Shown: in pieces, positions 23,581-33,449 of the stretch
Position numbering within the stretch: position 1 is the first letter of the stretch
How the letters are laid out: every line of letters begins with the position of its first letter
From: Halothiobacillus sp. 35-54-62
GTDB taxonomy: Bacteria > Pseudomonadota > Gammaproteobacteria > Halothiobacillales > Halothiobacillaceae
DNA length: 33,869 nucleotides
Direction of reading: 5' to 3'
Assembly (NCBI GenBank): GCA_002281295.1
Contig: NCFS01000011.1
Location: forward strand, 1 to 33,869
Made by a program: the position numbers and the translations under genes
The notes under the pieces: model-generated
What the model was told of the DNA's origin: nothing
What the model saw: the letters and a program-made list of their open reading frames with translations, nothing else
Database searches by the model: none

Positions 23581-25464
23581 TTAATCGCCATGGTTGATCA
23601 ATTCGATTTTAACGGGGGCTTTGGCTTGATAACCCAAGGCGTAATCCATAATTTTGCGCGCCATGGGCGCCGTAGTGCCCGCGCCGCTGCCGCCGTGTTC
23701 TGCAATAATCGCCACGGCAATGCGGGGGTCATCGTAGGGCGCAAAGCCAATAAACAAAGCATGATCGTGCAGCTTTTGCGCCAGCGCCTTGGCGTTGTAG
23801 CGCGCATTTTGCGCCACGGTAAACACCTGCGCGGTGCCGGTTTTGCCCGCAATTAAATACGGGGCGGCAATCCGGCGCGCCGTGCCTTTGGGGCTATTGA
23901 CCACATCGAACATGCCGTGGCGCACATCGTTCCAATAACTGGCGTGATTCATCACAATCGAAGGCTCGGCTAATTCATTGGTTTTAACCAGCCACGGGCG
24001 AAAACGCTTGCCCGATTCCGCCAAGGTTGCCGTGGTTTGCGCCAGTTGCAAGATGGTGGTGAGCATATAACCTTGGCCAATGCCGGCAATCACGGTTTCT
24101 CCGGGATACCACGCCTGATTTTTTGTTTTGCGCTTCCACTCGCGTGAGGGCACTAATCCTGAAGATTCGCCCGGCAAATCAATGCCTGTTTTAGCGCCTA
24201 AGCCAAATTCGGTTAAAAATTGATGGAGCTTATCGATTCCTAGCCGAAACGCTAAATCATAAAAATACACATCGCAAGATTGGGTGATGGCGTCATCCAA
24301 GGTAACCCAGCCATGTCCCCAGCGTTGCCAATCACGATAGCGGTGTTCATCGCCCGGAATTTGAAAATAGGGGCCGGCAAAAAACTTCTTATTCGGGTCA
24401 ACAATACCCGCTTGCAAGCCGGCGAGTGCCATAACAGGCTTAATGGTGGAGCCCGGCGGGTAGGTAGCGGTCATCGCGCGATCAAACAAAGGGCGCTCGG
24501 GGTCATCGAGCAAGGCTTTATAATTTTTTTGGCTAATGCCATCAACAAATAAATTGGGATCAAAACTCGGGCGGGAAACCATGGCTTTAATTGCACCGGT
24601 GCGCGGGTCTTCTACCACAACCGCCCCGCTAAACGCGCCCAAGGCGGCGGCCGCAATGCCCTGCAAGGGCACATCTAAACTTAAATGAATATCTTTGCCG
24701 GGAATGGGGCGCACGATATTAAGCACTTTAACCACTCGGCCCAAGGCATCCACCTCAACGTCTTTATGGCCGGGCGTGCCATGCAGCACATCTTCATATT
24801 GCCGCTCGATGCCTGATTTACCAATATATTGCGTGCCTTGATACACATCGGGATTAATTCTTTTTAAATCAGCCACATTGATGCGGCCCACATAACCCAC
24901 CACATGCGCCAGCAACTGCCGATAGGGATACACACGCTTTAAGCTCGAGTGAATTTCAACCCCCGGCAGCCAGGGTTGCAGTTGCGCAATTTTGGCCATT
25001 TCAAACGGGGTAAGGTCTGATTTTACGAGCATGGGATCAAACGAGCGGCCAAACCGAATCCGCTCGCGCAGATCGTTCATTGTGTCGTCATCTAAATTGA
25101 GTACCTCTTGCAAAATCGTTAATTCTTGCTTGAGGTTTGTGGCATCTTCACGGGTAATTTGCACCTGAAAGGTGGCGATATTATCGGCAACTACACGGCC
25201 GGCATCATCAAAAATACGCCCCCGCTCGGGGGGGATAACGAGCGTGCGGGTGCGATTGCTTTCCGCTAATTCAGAAAAATGGGCGTGGCGATCCACCTGC
25301 AAAAAAGCGGCGCGCCAAAGCAAAATAGCAAAAACGGCTAACGCGATAAACGCCGCCAACAGAATACGGCGACGAAATATCTGCCGTGCCTGATGGCGGG
25401 TATCAACCCCGTGATCCTCAAGCCGCACGGGCTCTGTCGAGCGCCAAGCATCACGAATACTCAT
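23581..25464 (-). CDS. mrdA: penicillin-binding protein 2 (elongation transpeptidase)
   Basis: PBP2 is the class B transpeptidase paired with RodA in lateral wall growth. With the start at MSIRDAWRSTEPVRL the protein has 627 residues: a cytoplasmic tail, one membrane anchor (about 33-52), the pedestal (RTRTLVIPPERGRIFD onward) and the transpeptidase with STIK (S339, K342), SCD (S396-D398) and KTGTA (541-545). The frame stays open upstream to 25626, but that extra 54-residue stretch lies mostly inside ppa on the same strand and has shadow-like composition, so I reject it. No good Shine-Dalgarno is visible; a GTG five codons upstream is possible. The gene follows ppa by 46 bp and leads the rodA-mltB-rlpA-dacA run. 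Confidence 0.95.
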   Translation of the reverse strand: MSIRDAWRSTEPVRLEDHGVDTRHQARQIFRRRILLAAFIALAVFAILLWRAAFLQVDRHAHFSELAESNRTRTLVIPPERGRIFDDAGRVVADNIATFQVQITREDATNLKQELTILQEVLNLDDDTMNDLRERIRFGRSFDPMLVKSDLTPFEMAKIAQLQPWLPGVEIHSSLKRVYPYRQLLAHVVGYVGRINVADLKRINPDVYQGTQYIGKSGIERQYEDVLHGTPGHKDVEVDALGRVVKVLNIVRPIPGKDIHLSLDVPLQGIAAAALGAFSGAVVVEDPRTGAIKAMVSRPSFDPNLFVDGISQKNYKALLDDPERPLFDRAMTATYPPGSTIKPVMALAGLQAGIVDPNKKFFAGPYFQIPGDEHRYRDWQRWGHGWVTLDDAITQSCDVYFYDLAFRLGIDKLHQFLTEFGLGAKTGIDLPGESSGLVPSREWKRKTKNQAWYPGETVIAGIGQGYMLTTILQLAQTTATLAESGKRFRPWLVKTNELAEPSIVMNHASYWNDVRHGMFDVVNSPKGTARRIAAPYLIAGKTGTAQVFTVAQNARYNAKALAQKLHDHALFIGFAPYDDPRIAVAIIAEHGGSGAGTTAPMARKIMDYALGYQAKAPVKIELINHGD

Positions 25465-25510
25465 AGCGCGGGCTGACACACCCAACGCGCGCTTGAGATT
25501 AAAAAATGGC

Positions 25511-26041
25511 TCACGCCTTTTGGAACCGCGCGATAGAAGCCTCAATTTCTGCGCAAGCCGCCGCTTTATCAGCCCAGCCATCCACCCGCACCCATTTACC
25601 GACTTCCAGCGCTTTATATTGCTCAAAGAAATGCTTAATTTGCCCCAGCAGCAATTCGGGCAGGTCGGTCGCCTCGGTAATATCGTTGTACAGCGGCGTT
25701 AATTTGCTGTGCGGTACGGCGATAATTTTGGCATCAATGCCGGATTCATCGGTCATTTTCAGCATACCCACCGGCCGGGCGCGAATCACAGAGCCGGGCA
25801 TCAGCGGCGTGGGGGTAACCACCAGCACATCGACCGGATCCCCATCCTCAGAGAGCGTATTGGGTACAAAACCATAGTTGGCAGGATAAAACATCGCGGT
25901 CGCCATAAAGCGATCAACCAGCAAGGCACCCGAGTCTTTATCGACCTCGTACTTAATCGGCGCGCCTTGAGCCGGGATTTCAATCACAACAAAAATATCT
26001 TCCGGCACCGCTTTACCGGCGGGAATTTTGGCTAAATCCAT
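25511..26041 (-). CDS. ppa: inorganic pyrophosphatase
   Basis: A 176-residue family I soluble pyrophosphatase that hydrolyses pyrophosphate and so drives biosynthetic reactions. The metal-binding signature is [10 protein letters not shown] with D66, D68 and D71. The surrounding [30 protein letters not shown] and [19 protein letters not shown] blocks are typical, and the length equals that of E. coli Ppa. AGGAG six bases before the ATG supports the start. It is the first gene of the minus-strand cluster, divergent from adk, and could share a transcript with mrdA. Confidence 0.97.
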   Translation of the reverse strand: MDLAKIPAGKAVPEDIFVVIEIPAQGAPIKYEVDKDSGALLVDRFMATAMFYPANYGFVPNTLSEDGDPVDVLVVTPTPLMPGSVIRARPVGMLKMTDESGIDAKIIAVPHSKLTPLYNDITEATDLPELLLGQIKHFFEQYKALEVGKWVRVDGWADKAAACAEIEASIARFQKA

Positions 26042-26107
26042 GGTTTTCTCCTACAAATGTCATCAATATAAAAGTAAAAACTCCGCCACGCTGCGCATCC
26101 TATTTAA

Positions 26108-26129
26108 AGATAACGCGCCGAGATAACGC
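26108..26129. repeat. direct repeat in the ppa-adk divergent gap
   Basis: AGATAACGC occurs at 26108-26116 and again at 26121-26129, a 13-base period, within the ppa leader. It could be a regulator half-site pair; this is inference. Confidence 0.3.
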
Positions 26130-26148
26130 ATCACAGCAAAGTTTGCGT

Positions 26149-26154
26149 ATTATA
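26149..26154 (-). promoter_or_regulatory. -10 element TATAAT of ppa
   Basis: A perfect minus-strand TATAAT about 110 bases before the ppa start. No strong -35 is visible. Confidence 0.4.
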
Positions 26155-26161
26155 CGGACTT

Positions 26162-26167
26162 TATAAT
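26162..26167 (+). promoter_or_regulatory. -10 element TATAAT of adk
   Basis: A perfect plus-strand TATAAT, seven bases from the opposing ppa element, gives an adk leader of about 65 bases. The -35 is unclear. The two -10 boxes are back to back, so the promoters would overlap. Confidence 0.45.
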
Positions 26168-26239
26168 CGGCACGTTGGTTCCCAAAACCCCTTCGGGGCG
26201 CGTTTCAACGGCTTAACCACGACAAATAGGTTTTTATTC

Positions 26240-26893
26240 ATGCGGATTGTTCTTCTCGGCGCGCCCGGCTCTGGCAAAGGTACCCAAGCCAAACAATTGA
26301 TTGACCACTACGGGGTGGTGCAAATTTCCACCGGAGATTTACTCCGCGCCGCCGTCGCCTCAGGCTCTGAGCTCGGCAAAGCGGCCAAAACTGCCATGGA
26401 TGCGGGGCAATTGGTGAGCGATGACATCGTACTCGGCATGATTAAAGAGCGCTTAAGCCAGCCCGATACCCAACGTGGCTATATTTTGGATGGTTTTCCG
26501 CGCAATCTCGCCCAAGCCGCCGCGTTAGATGCGCTACTCGATGGCATGAATCAATCGCTGCAAGCGGCCATTTCGCTTGAAGTACCCTTTGATGACTTGA
26601 TGCACCGCTTAACCGGCCGCCAAACCTGTTCAAGCTGTGGCGCCATTTTTAATCGGTATACCCACCCAAGCGCCGTGCCGGATGTTTGCGATGCCTGTGG
26701 CGGCACGCTCGTTCAGCGCGCCGATGATAACGAAGCCACCGTGAGCCATCGCCTCACGGTGTTTGAAGCGCAAACCGCCCCATTAATTGCTTACTACGAA
26801 AACCAAGGCAAGCTCGCCCAAATTGACGGCACCCGCCCAATTAGCGAAATCACGGAACAATTCCATGATGTCCTGGCAGGTTTGAACGGATAA
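26240..26893 (+). CDS. adk: adenylate kinase (zinc-lid type)
   Basis: Adenylate kinase converts ATP and AMP to two ADP in the cytoplasm. The 217-residue protein has the P-loop GAPGSGKGT (7-15), the AMP-binding ISTGDLLR (29-36), DGFPRN (84-89) and the long LID domain. The LID carries four cysteines, C130-x2-C133 and C150-x2-C153, a zinc site usual in Gram-positive enzymes and absent from the E. coli enzyme. It is divergent from ppa and lies 19 bp upstream of lptD. TAGG nine bases before the ATG is a modest Shine-Dalgarno. Confidence 0.97.
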   Translation: MRIVLLGAPGSGKGTQAKQLIDHYGVVQISTGDLLRAAVASGSELGKAAKTAMDAGQLVSDDIVLGMIKERLSQPDTQRGYILDGFPRNLAQAAALDALLDGMNQSLQAAISLEVPFDDLMHRLTGRQTCSSCGAIFNRYTHPSAVPDVCDACGGTLVQRADDNEATVSHRLTVFEAQTAPLIAYYENQGKLAQIDGTRPISEITEQFHDVLAGLNG

Positions 26894-26912
26894 CCGGCAG
26901 GAACGCCCCGTC

Positions 26913-29237
26913 ATGAATGTTAAAAATCGCACTGGGCAAAAGGCATTGCCGCCGGTCGCCCCGCGCGCGGCTCTGCCCTATGCTGGCCGCCCAATCGCCC
27001 TGCTCATTGGGCTTGCGCTGTTTGCTCCACTGGTTTATGCCAGCACCAGTGCAGAGCCCAGCGATCCCAGTTGCAGCCTATGCCCGCCTTTTGGCCCCGA
27101 TCGCCCCCCGGTGGCACAAAGCCCACTGAATACCCCCACCCACGCCACGGCTGATCACGCCCAATTTGAGCAGAACGGTGCCATTGTGCTGAAAGGGGAA
27201 GCCAAAATTATTCGCCCCACCGATCGGGTTACGGGCGATAAGCTCACCTATCAAAAACAGCCGGCTGAAAAAATTACCGCCCAAGGGGATGTGTGGTATG
27301 AAACCCCCGCTTTGAGCGTGCAAGCGGCAAGCGGCTGGCTTTTGCCGCAAATGCACCAAGGTGAGTTAATCGACGCGCATTATTGGCTTAATAGCCGGCG
27401 CGCCTCAGGCAAGGCCGATAAAGTCACCCAACAATCTCAAACGCACTATCAGTTAGACACGGCCGATTTTTCCACCTGCCCCGCCGAACACCGCGCTTGG
27501 GATATTACCGCCCAACGCATTGATTTGAATCGCGATACCGGCAGTGGCGAGGCCTATAATGCCGTGCTACATGCCGGTGGCGTGCCCATTTTTTACACGC
27601 CGTATTTTCCGTTTCCCATTGATAATCGCCGTCAAAGCGGCCTGCTCTACCCCAGCTTTGGCAGCAGCACCTCGGGCGGTATCGAATACGCCCAGCCCTA
27701 TTATTGGAATATTGCGCCCAATATGGATGCCACCGTAGGCCCGCATATTTTTACGCGCCGGGGGGTGGGGCTTGATGCCGAGTGGCGCTTTTTGCACCGT
27801 TTTGGCGATCAGGGCTTAGGCACCGATCAGGTGAATTTATTTTGGCTGCCCAATGACCGCGTGTACGGCAGCCAGCGCTGGCAATTGGCGGTCAAAGATC
27901 AGGCGCAAGTGTTGCCGAATGTGCGCTATTCGCTCAACATTAACCGCGTATCGGATCAGCAATTTTTCCGCGATTTTTCGACCAACCTCAACCAAGCCAC
28001 CACCGATAATTTAGCCAGCCAATTTAACCTTAACGCCACGGCGGGGGGCTGGGCTTTGGGTTTAATGGCCTTGCAATATCAAACCGTGAACTCGTTAATC
28101 CCCGAGTCAGCCTACCCGTACCGCATTTTGCCAAGGCTAACCGCAAGCCGAAATTTTGATTTAGGGCTGGCCACATTATCGCTGAATGCCGATGCCACCC
28201 GCTTCACCCAGCCTTATGCGGGCAACACCACAGGTCAGCGCGTGCATGTAGCACCCTCGCTTTATCATAGGTTTCGTTCGAGTTGGTATGAGGTAACCCC
28301 GCGCGTCACCCTCGATGCCACCGCCTATCAACTCAGCCGAGGCTTTAATGATCCGCTCTACCAAGCGGCAGATCATATCAATAACCCAACCCGGGTTTTG
28401 CCCATTACAAGCCTGGATTCCAAGCTCTTTTTTGAACGCAGTTATGGCGCATCGGGGCGTTATCGGGCGCAGCTTGAACCGCGCATGTACTATCTAAACG
28501 TGCCCTACCGCGACCAAACCGCCATCCCGATATTTGATACCGGTTTAACGAATTTAAGTTACAGCCAATTATTTAGCCCCAATCGCTTTAGTGGGGGCGA
28601 TCGAGTCGCGGATGCCAATGCGCTCACAACCGGCGTAAGCTGGTCGCTAATTGATACCCAAGAAGGCACCGAGCCCTTAAGTTTGCGCTTAGCGCAGCGC
28701 TATAACTTTACCGCCAGCCGGGTCATGCCGTCGGTAAATCAGGGCGGCTCTACAATGGTAGCCGAGGTGTACTCGGATTTAAATCGGCACTGGAACGGCG
28801 CAATGACCGCCGAATACAACAGCGACACCGGCCACCTAGGCCAAACCCAAAGCCGGTTTGGCTACCGCGCCTTCGATGGCAGCGTGGCTAATTTGAGTTA
28901 TTTCACCAAGCCCGCCGATACCACCGCCGCGTATCGGCAAACCGATGTTTCGTTTGTTTGGCAGGCCGATCAACACTGGCAAGTGCTGGGGCGATTGGGG
29001 TATGACTTCACCCAGAACACCGTCGTGCAATCGTTGCTCGGGGTGGGATACGACTCCTGCTGCTGGGCCACCCGCATCGCGCTTAAACGTTATGTGGTTA
29101 ATCCCGCCACCGATGCCTCAGCGACCGCGCCGCCCACCTATTCCAATGCGATTTTATTTGAAGTCGAACTCAAAGGTTTAGGGGGGTTAGGCAACCCAAA
29201 TCGCTTTCAGCAGGAAATCCTCGGTTATGATCAATAA
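26913..29237 (+). CDS. lptD: LPS-assembly protein LptD
   Basis: LptD is the outer-membrane beta-barrel that, with LptE, inserts lipopolysaccharide into the outer leaflet. The 774-residue protein has a signal peptide ending near VYA (43), an N-terminal OstA/LptA-like beta-jellyroll (about 70-230, GEAKIIRPTDRVTGDKLTYQ) and a large C-terminal barrel with alternating aromatic strands. The five cysteines are C54, C57, C189, C716 and C717; E. coli uses four (31, 173, 724, 725) for interdomain disulfides, so the N-terminal CSLC adds one. AGGA about ten bases before the ATG supports the start. It heads the conserved lptD-surA-pdxA-rsmA-apaG order; its 3' end overlaps surA by 11 bases. Confidence 0.96.
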   Translation: MNVKNRTGQKALPPVAPRAALPYAGRPIALLIGLALFAPLVYASTSAEPSDPSCSLCPPFGPDRPPVAQSPLNTPTHATADHAQFEQNGAIVLKGEAKIIRPTDRVTGDKLTYQKQPAEKITAQGDVWYETPALSVQAASGWLLPQMHQGELIDAHYWLNSRRASGKADKVTQQSQTHYQLDTADFSTCPAEHRAWDITAQRIDLNRDTGSGEAYNAVLHAGGVPIFYTPYFPFPIDNRRQSGLLYPSFGSSTSGGIEYAQPYYWNIAPNMDATVGPHIFTRRGVGLDAEWRFLHRFGDQGLGTDQVNLFWLPNDRVYGSQRWQLAVKDQAQVLPNVRYSLNINRVSDQQFFRDFSTNLNQATTDNLASQFNLNATAGGWALGLMALQYQTVNSLIPESAYPYRILPRLTASRNFDLGLATLSLNADATRFTQPYAGNTTGQRVHVAPSLYHRFRSSWYEVTPRVTLDATAYQLSRGFNDPLYQAADHINNPTRVLPITSLDSKLFFERSYGASGRYRAQLEPRMYYLNVPYRDQTAIPIFDTGLTNLSYSQLFSPNRFSGGDRVADANALTTGVSWSLIDTQEGTEPLSLRLAQRYNFTASRVMPSVNQGGSTMVAEVYSDLNRHWNGAMTAEYNSDTGHLGQTQSRFGYRAFDGSVANLSYFTKPADTTAAYRQTDVSFVWQADQHWQVLGRLGYDFTQNTVVQSLLGVGYDSCCWATRIALKRYVVNPATDASATAPPTYSNAILFEVELKGLGGLGNPNRFQQEILGYDQ

Positions 29238-30714
29238 AAATTGGGGCGGCCAACCCCTGTGTTTAGGCCAACCCATCACCACTCAACCCAGCCAATCGGT
29301 ACTCTTTATGCCCACCGCACACCCCCGTTTAAATAACCAACGCGCCAACCCACGCACCGCAAAACCCACCCTGGTATCGCTGGCCTTAGCCGCTTGCCTA
29401 CTCGCCACCGCCCCAGGCTTTGCGGCAAGCCCCGCCTTAGCCCCGCTGGCCGGCGAGCAAATGCTTGATCGAATTGTGGCCGTGGTTAATCAATCGGTGA
29501 TTACCCAGCGGCAACTCAATACGCAAATCCAAATCGTGGCTCTGCAAAATAAAATCCCCTTAAATCAGCTCAGCCCATCAGATATAAAACAGCTCCAAGA
29601 GCGCGTTTTAGATCGCATGATTACCGAAAAAGTCGAGATTGAACGCGCCAAGCAGCTCGGGATTGGCGTAGATGACGCACGGCTTGATGATGCCTTGAGT
29701 GGCATTGCCCAACGCAATGGCATGAGCTTGGGGCAGCTGCAACAAGCCGTTACACAACAAGGCGATAACTGGGCAAGCTACCGCGATAATATCCGCAAGC
29801 AAATCATGATTGATGAGCTTAAAAAGCGTGAGGTTTATGAGCGCGTCAATATTACCGATCGCGAAGTTGATGAGTACTTAAAGCAATACACCGGCGCGAA
29901 TACTTCAACCACGGAATATCACCTCGCACAAATTTTAATTAGCGTGCCGGAAAACGCCGCGCCCCAGCAAGTTGAAGCGGCCAAAAAACGCGCCGATGCC
30001 GTCATCGCGGCTCTAAAATCGGGCGAAGCCTTTGCGCAAGTTTCTGCCGAACGCTCTGATGCGCCCGATGCGACCCAAGGCGGCGATTTAGGCTGGCGGG
30101 ATGCCTCTCGTATACCCAGCCTGTTTGCCGATACGATTAAAAGCCTAAAACCGGGCGAAATCAGCGGCATTATTCGCAGCCCCAATGGCTTTCATATCCT
30201 TAAACTTGACGGCGTGCGCAACGCAACCGCCAACAATGCGGTTCTCACAGAATACGATGCCGAGCACGTATTGATTCAAGTCAACAGCCAGCGCAGTGCC
30301 GCGCAAGCCCGCGCCGAAGCGGAAAATCTGCGCCAGCAAATTATCAGCGGCAAAGCCAGCTTTTCCGCTATTGCCGCCAAGTATTCCGATGATAAAGGCT
30401 CCGCTGCCCAAGGCGGGCAACTAGGCTTTGTTAAACCGGCTGATATGGTGCCCGAATTTGCCGATATGCTAGAGAAAACGCCCGTCGGCCAAATTAGCCC
30501 CGTGTTTCAAACCGAATATGGTTTTCATTTTCTTGAAGTGCTCAAAACCCGTGAGGTCACCGTACCCACCGAGACCCTGCGCGCCCAAGCCCGCCAAGCG
30601 ATTGGCCAACGGCGCGCCGATGAAGATTTAGTCAACTACATCCGAAGGTTACGCGCCGAAGCCTACATCGATAATCGCCTAACCGGGTCTATTAACGATT
30701 CCGCTGCGCAATGA
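29227..30714 (+). CDS. surA: periplasmic chaperone and peptidyl-prolyl isomerase SurA
   Basis: SurA escorts outer-membrane proteins, including LptD, through the periplasm. The 495-residue form has an N-terminal chaperone region ([18 protein letters not shown], about 78-95), then two parvulin PpiC domains (about 229-330, [11 protein letters not shown] to GFHILKLDG, and 340-445, AEHVLIQV to GFHFLEVL), and a short C-terminal helix. The signal peptide core is [18 protein letters not shown]. The start is uncertain: 29227 overlaps lptD and has AGGAA about ten bases upstream, while the ATG at 29308 gives a shorter, more normal leader (468 residues) with a poor Shine-Dalgarno. It overlaps pdxA by ATGA. 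Confidence 0.94.
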   Translation: MINKNWGGQPLCLGQPITTQPSQSVLFMPTAHPRLNNQRANPRTAKPTLVSLALAACLLATAPGFAASPALAPLAGEQMLDRIVAVVNQSVITQRQLNTQIQIVALQNKIPLNQLSPSDIKQLQERVLDRMITEKVEIERAKQLGIGVDDARLDDALSGIAQRNGMSLGQLQQAVTQQGDNWASYRDNIRKQIMIDELKKREVYERVNITDREVDEYLKQYTGANTSTTEYHLAQILISVPENAAPQQVEAAKKRADAVIAALKSGEAFAQVSAERSDAPDATQGGDLGWRDASRIPSLFADTIKSLKPGEISGIIRSPNGFHILKLDGVRNATANNAVLTEYDAEHVLIQVNSQRSAAQARAEAENLRQQIISGKASFSAIAAKYSDDKGSAAQGGQLGFVKPADMVPEFADMLEKTPVGQISPVFQTEYGFHFLEVLKTREVTVPTETLRAQARQAIGQRRADEDLVNYIRRLRAEAYIDNRLTGSINDSAAQ

Positions 30715-31745
30715 TATCCGCGCCGCACAGCGACCCAACACCGAGGGTAACGCCGCGCATCGCCCTCACCAGTGGCGAGCCTGCGGGCATTGGGCCTGAT
30801 TTATTGCTCGCGCTCGCGCTTGATCACCAACAGCACGCCGAGGTTGAGTTGGTTATTCTGGGGGATCGCAGGCTATTTGCCGAGCGGGCGGCCTTGCTGG
30901 GTTGTGCCTTTAATTTGCCCGAATACGACGCGCAATTACCCGCCCAGGCGGGGGAAATCCGTTTTCTGCATTGCCCCACGGCGCAGCCCGTTCATGCGGG
31001 CAAGTTAAATTCAGGCAATGCGGGCTATGTTCTAACGCTGCTTGATCGCGCCGCGAGCGGGTGCCTAGCGGGTGAATTTACGGCCATGGTGACCGCCCCC
31101 GTGCACAAAGGGGTCATCAATGACGCGGGTATTGCGTTTACCGGCCACACCGAATATTTAGCCGAGCGGGTGGGCGGGCAGCCGGTGATGATGCTCACCG
31201 CAAACCGCCACCCCATGCCTTTGCGCGTGGCTTTAGCAACAACGCACCTACCCTTGGCGCAAGTGCCTTTAGCCATCACGGTTGACGGCCTAACGCGGGT
31301 CATCAGCATTTTGCATCACGAACTCCAACGCTGGCTTAACACCGCAAGCCCCCGTATTTTGGTCTGCGGCTTAAACCCACACGCCGGGGAATCTGGGCAT
31401 TTAGGCCATGAGGAACTCGACATCATCAGCCCCACCCTTGAAACGCTGCGCACTCAGGGCATGAATCTTATCGGCCCATTACCGGCTGATACCCTGTTCA
31501 CCCCCCAATATTTGGATCATGCCGAGGCGGTATTGGCGATGTACCACGATCAAGGCTTGCCCGTTTTAAAATACGCCGGCTTTGGCGAAGCGGTCAACAT
31601 CACGCTCGGGTTACCAATTATTCGCACCTCGGTTGATCACGGCACCGCGTTGAGTTTAGCGGGCACCGGCAAAGCGCAAGGCGGCTCCTTAAATGCCGCC
31701 ATTGTGGCGGCCCAATCGCTGGCATTAAGCAGAAACACCCCATGA
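30711..31745 (+). CDS. pdxA: 4-hydroxythreonine-4-phosphate dehydrogenase
   Basis: PdxA oxidises 4-phosphohydroxy-L-threonine in the DXP-dependent pyridoxal-phosphate pathway. The 344-residue protein opens with [14 protein letters not shown] (18-31). The three metal-binding histidines are H146 in [11 protein letters not shown]224 in [11 protein letters not shown] and H279 in [11 protein letters not shown]. The end [19 protein letters not shown] is also conserved. The start overlaps surA and the stop overlaps rsmA, both by ATGA, so the three are probably co-translated, as in E. coli. Confidence 0.97.
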   Translation: MISAPHSDPTPRVTPRIALTSGEPAGIGPDLLLALALDHQQHAEVELVILGDRRLFAERAALLGCAFNLPEYDAQLPAQAGEIRFLHCPTAQPVHAGKLNSGNAGYVLTLLDRAASGCLAGEFTAMVTAPVHKGVINDAGIAFTGHTEYLAERVGGQPVMMLTANRHPMPLRVALATTHLPLAQVPLAITVDGLTRVISILHHELQRWLNTASPRILVCGLNPHAGESGHLGHEELDIISPTLETLRTQGMNLIGPLPADTLFTPQYLDHAEAVLAMYHDQGLPVLKYAGFGEAVNITLGLPIIRTSVDHGTALSLAGTGKAQGGSLNAAIVAAQSLALSRNTP

Positions 31746-32620
31746 GCCAGGCAATTGCGCCCACAAGCCCGCCCGCCAGCACCCGCTATGGCGTACAAGA
31801 TGGCCACCGCGCCCGCAAACGCTTTGGCCAGAATTTTTTAACCGATGAAGCCGTCATCGCGCGCATCGTGGCCGCCATTCATCCGCGTGCCACCGATCGC
31901 ATGATTGAAATTGGCCCGGGCTTAGGCGCCCTCACCTGCCAGCTCATTCAGCCCTTAGATGCGCTCACGGTCGTTGAGCTTGATCGCGATATCATCCCCA
32001 AACTGCAAGCGCGGTGCGCGGGGCAAAAAACCGCCCACACACCCGAAGGTGCGCACAAGCTCACGATTTTATCGCAAGATGCCCTCAGCCTCGATTTAAC
32101 CCCATTGGCCGCGCACGGTGCCCTGCGTATTGCCGGCAACCTGCCCTACAACATTGCCACCCCTTTGATTTTCCACCTGTTAGATCAGGCAAAAAACATT
32201 AGCGACATGACCTTCATGCTGCAAAAAGAAGTCGCGCTGCGCCTAGCGGCGAGCCCGGGCAGCCGAGATTATGGCCGGCTGTCGATCATGGTGCAGACAA
32301 TAGCCCAGGTTGAACTGCTGTTTATTGTGCCGCCTGAAGCCTTCAACCCGCCGCCGAAAGTCGATTCAGCCATTGTGCAGCTCACCCCACGCGCACAGCC
32401 CCGCGTTAGCCCCGAGTTACGCCCTCTTTTTGCGGAGCTTGTTGGCCTTGCCTTCGCCCATCGCCGCAAAACTTTGCAAAACAACTTGAAACATCGCCTG
32501 CCGGCGTCAACAATCTTAGCGGCAGGGCTTGAGCCGAGCATCCGCGCCGAGCAAATTAGCATCGATGCGTTTATTCATCTCGCGCAAACCACCCAGCGGC
32601 TGCATCCCCCAACCCCCTAG
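31742..32620 (+). CDS. rsmA: 16S rRNA dimethyladenosine methyltransferase (KsgA)
   Basis: RsmA dimethylates two adjacent adenines near the 3' end of 16S rRNA during small-subunit maturation. The 292-residue protein has [13 protein letters not shown] (24-36), the SAM motif [10 protein letters not shown], an acidic VVELDRD, the catalytic NLPYNI, and the C-terminal helical domain with [12 protein letters not shown] variable 20-residue leader precedes the conserved part. It overlaps pdxA by ATGA. In E. coli apaG follows directly; here a 6-phosphogluconolactonase gene is inserted between them. Confidence 0.97.
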   Translation: MSQAIAPTSPPASTRYGVQDGHRARKRFGQNFLTDEAVIARIVAAIHPRATDRMIEIGPGLGALTCQLIQPLDALTVVELDRDIIPKLQARCAGQKTAHTPEGAHKLTILSQDALSLDLTPLAAHGALRIAGNLPYNIATPLIFHLLDQAKNISDMTFMLQKEVALRLAASPGSRDYGRLSIMVQTIAQVELLFIVPPEAFNPPPKVDSAIVQLTPRAQPRVSPELRPLFAELVGLAFAHRRKTLQNNLKHRLPASTILAAGLEPSIRAEQISIDAFIHLAQTTQRLHPPTP

Positions 32621-32681
32621 CCCGAATGCGCCTGGCTTGCCCTTAGGGCGTTTCACTATTTTTAAATTTTGGTGGTTATCT

Positions 32682-33449
32682 GTGCCGCATACCCAAATTG
32701 AACTGCATGCCTACCTAACACCAAGCCAAACGCTGGCCGGTTGCGCGGCGTTTATGGCCACAAAACTTGCCCAAGCCATTGCACAGCGGGGAATCGCCCG
32801 CATCGCCTTGGCGGGCGGCAACACCCCCAAGGCGCTGTATGATTTGCTGGCAGCCCCCCCGCAGGCAAATTTAATCGACTGGTCACGGGTTGAATTTTAT
32901 TTTGGCGATGAGCGCGCCGTGCCCCAAACCCACCCCGAGAGCAATTTCGCCCTGGCGCAAACGCATTTATTCACGCCGCTGGGTATTGCACCTACCCACC
33001 GATTCCCGATGATTAGCGCCCCCATGCAGCCTTTGGCGCTTGAGGCTGCGCGCTATCAAAAACTACTCGAACACTGGGCGCCAAGCGCGGTACCCGTGTT
33101 TGATTTCATCTTAAATGGCATGGGGGATGACGGCCATTTTGCCTCGCTCTTTCCCGCAACCCCCGCGCTGGCTGAGCGCGCGCGCTGGGTGGTGGCAAAC
33201 CCCGTGCCCCAACACCACACCGAACGGCTCACCCTCACCTACCCCGTGTTTGAAGCGGCGCGCACGGTTGCTTTTTTAGTCACCGGCGCCGCGAAGCACC
33301 CCGCTTTTAGCGCCTTAAGCCAAACCGAGCACCCCTCGCCCACCGCGCGCTTTGTGCAAAATCGCCGCACCGACTGGTTTGTAGATGAGGCTTGCCAAAA
33401 TGGGCTTACCGAAGGCCAAAATACCCAAGCCGTTAAGGCAGGCGGGTAA
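32682..33449 (+). CDS. pgl: 6-phosphogluconolactonase (DevB type)
   Basis: Pgl hydrolyses 6-phosphogluconolactone in the oxidative pentose-phosphate or Entner-Doudoroff route. From the GTG at 32682 the protein has 255 residues, close to the family norm. Motifs are LAGGNTPKALYDLL (43-56), EFYFGDERAVP (71-81), ESNFALA and the catalytic region LNGMGDDGHFASLFP (144-158). The ATG at 32529 in the same frame lies inside rsmA and adds an unrelated leader; GGTGG six bases before the GTG supports the later start. A small GCCC-TTA-GGGC hairpin and an AT-rich tract occupy the 61-bp gap after rsmA. The last codons and stop lie in a 26-bp tandem duplication. No zwf or edd gene is nearby. Confidence 0.92.
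   Translation: MPHTQIELHAYLTPSQTLAGCAAFMATKLAQAIAQRGIARIALAGGNTPKALYDLLAAPPQANLIDWSRVEFYFGDERAVPQTHPESNFALAQTHLFTPLGIAPTHRFPMISAPMQPLALEAARYQKLLEHWAPSAVPVFDFILNGMGDDGHFASLFPATPALAERARWVVANPVPQHHTERLTLTYPVFEAARTVAFLVTGAAKHPAFSALSQTEHPSPTARFVQNRRTDWFVDEACQNGLTEGQNTQAVKAGG

Noticed and set aside
25465..25626. 54-residue N-terminal extension of PBP2
   Set aside because: It lies mostly inside ppa in another frame, is Arg/Lys-rich without similarity to PBP2, and a normal PBP2 cytoplasmic start exists at 25464.
32529..32681. ATG start of pgl inside rsmA
   Set aside because: It would add 51 unrelated residues; the GTG at 32682 has a Shine-Dalgarno and gives a family-length protein.
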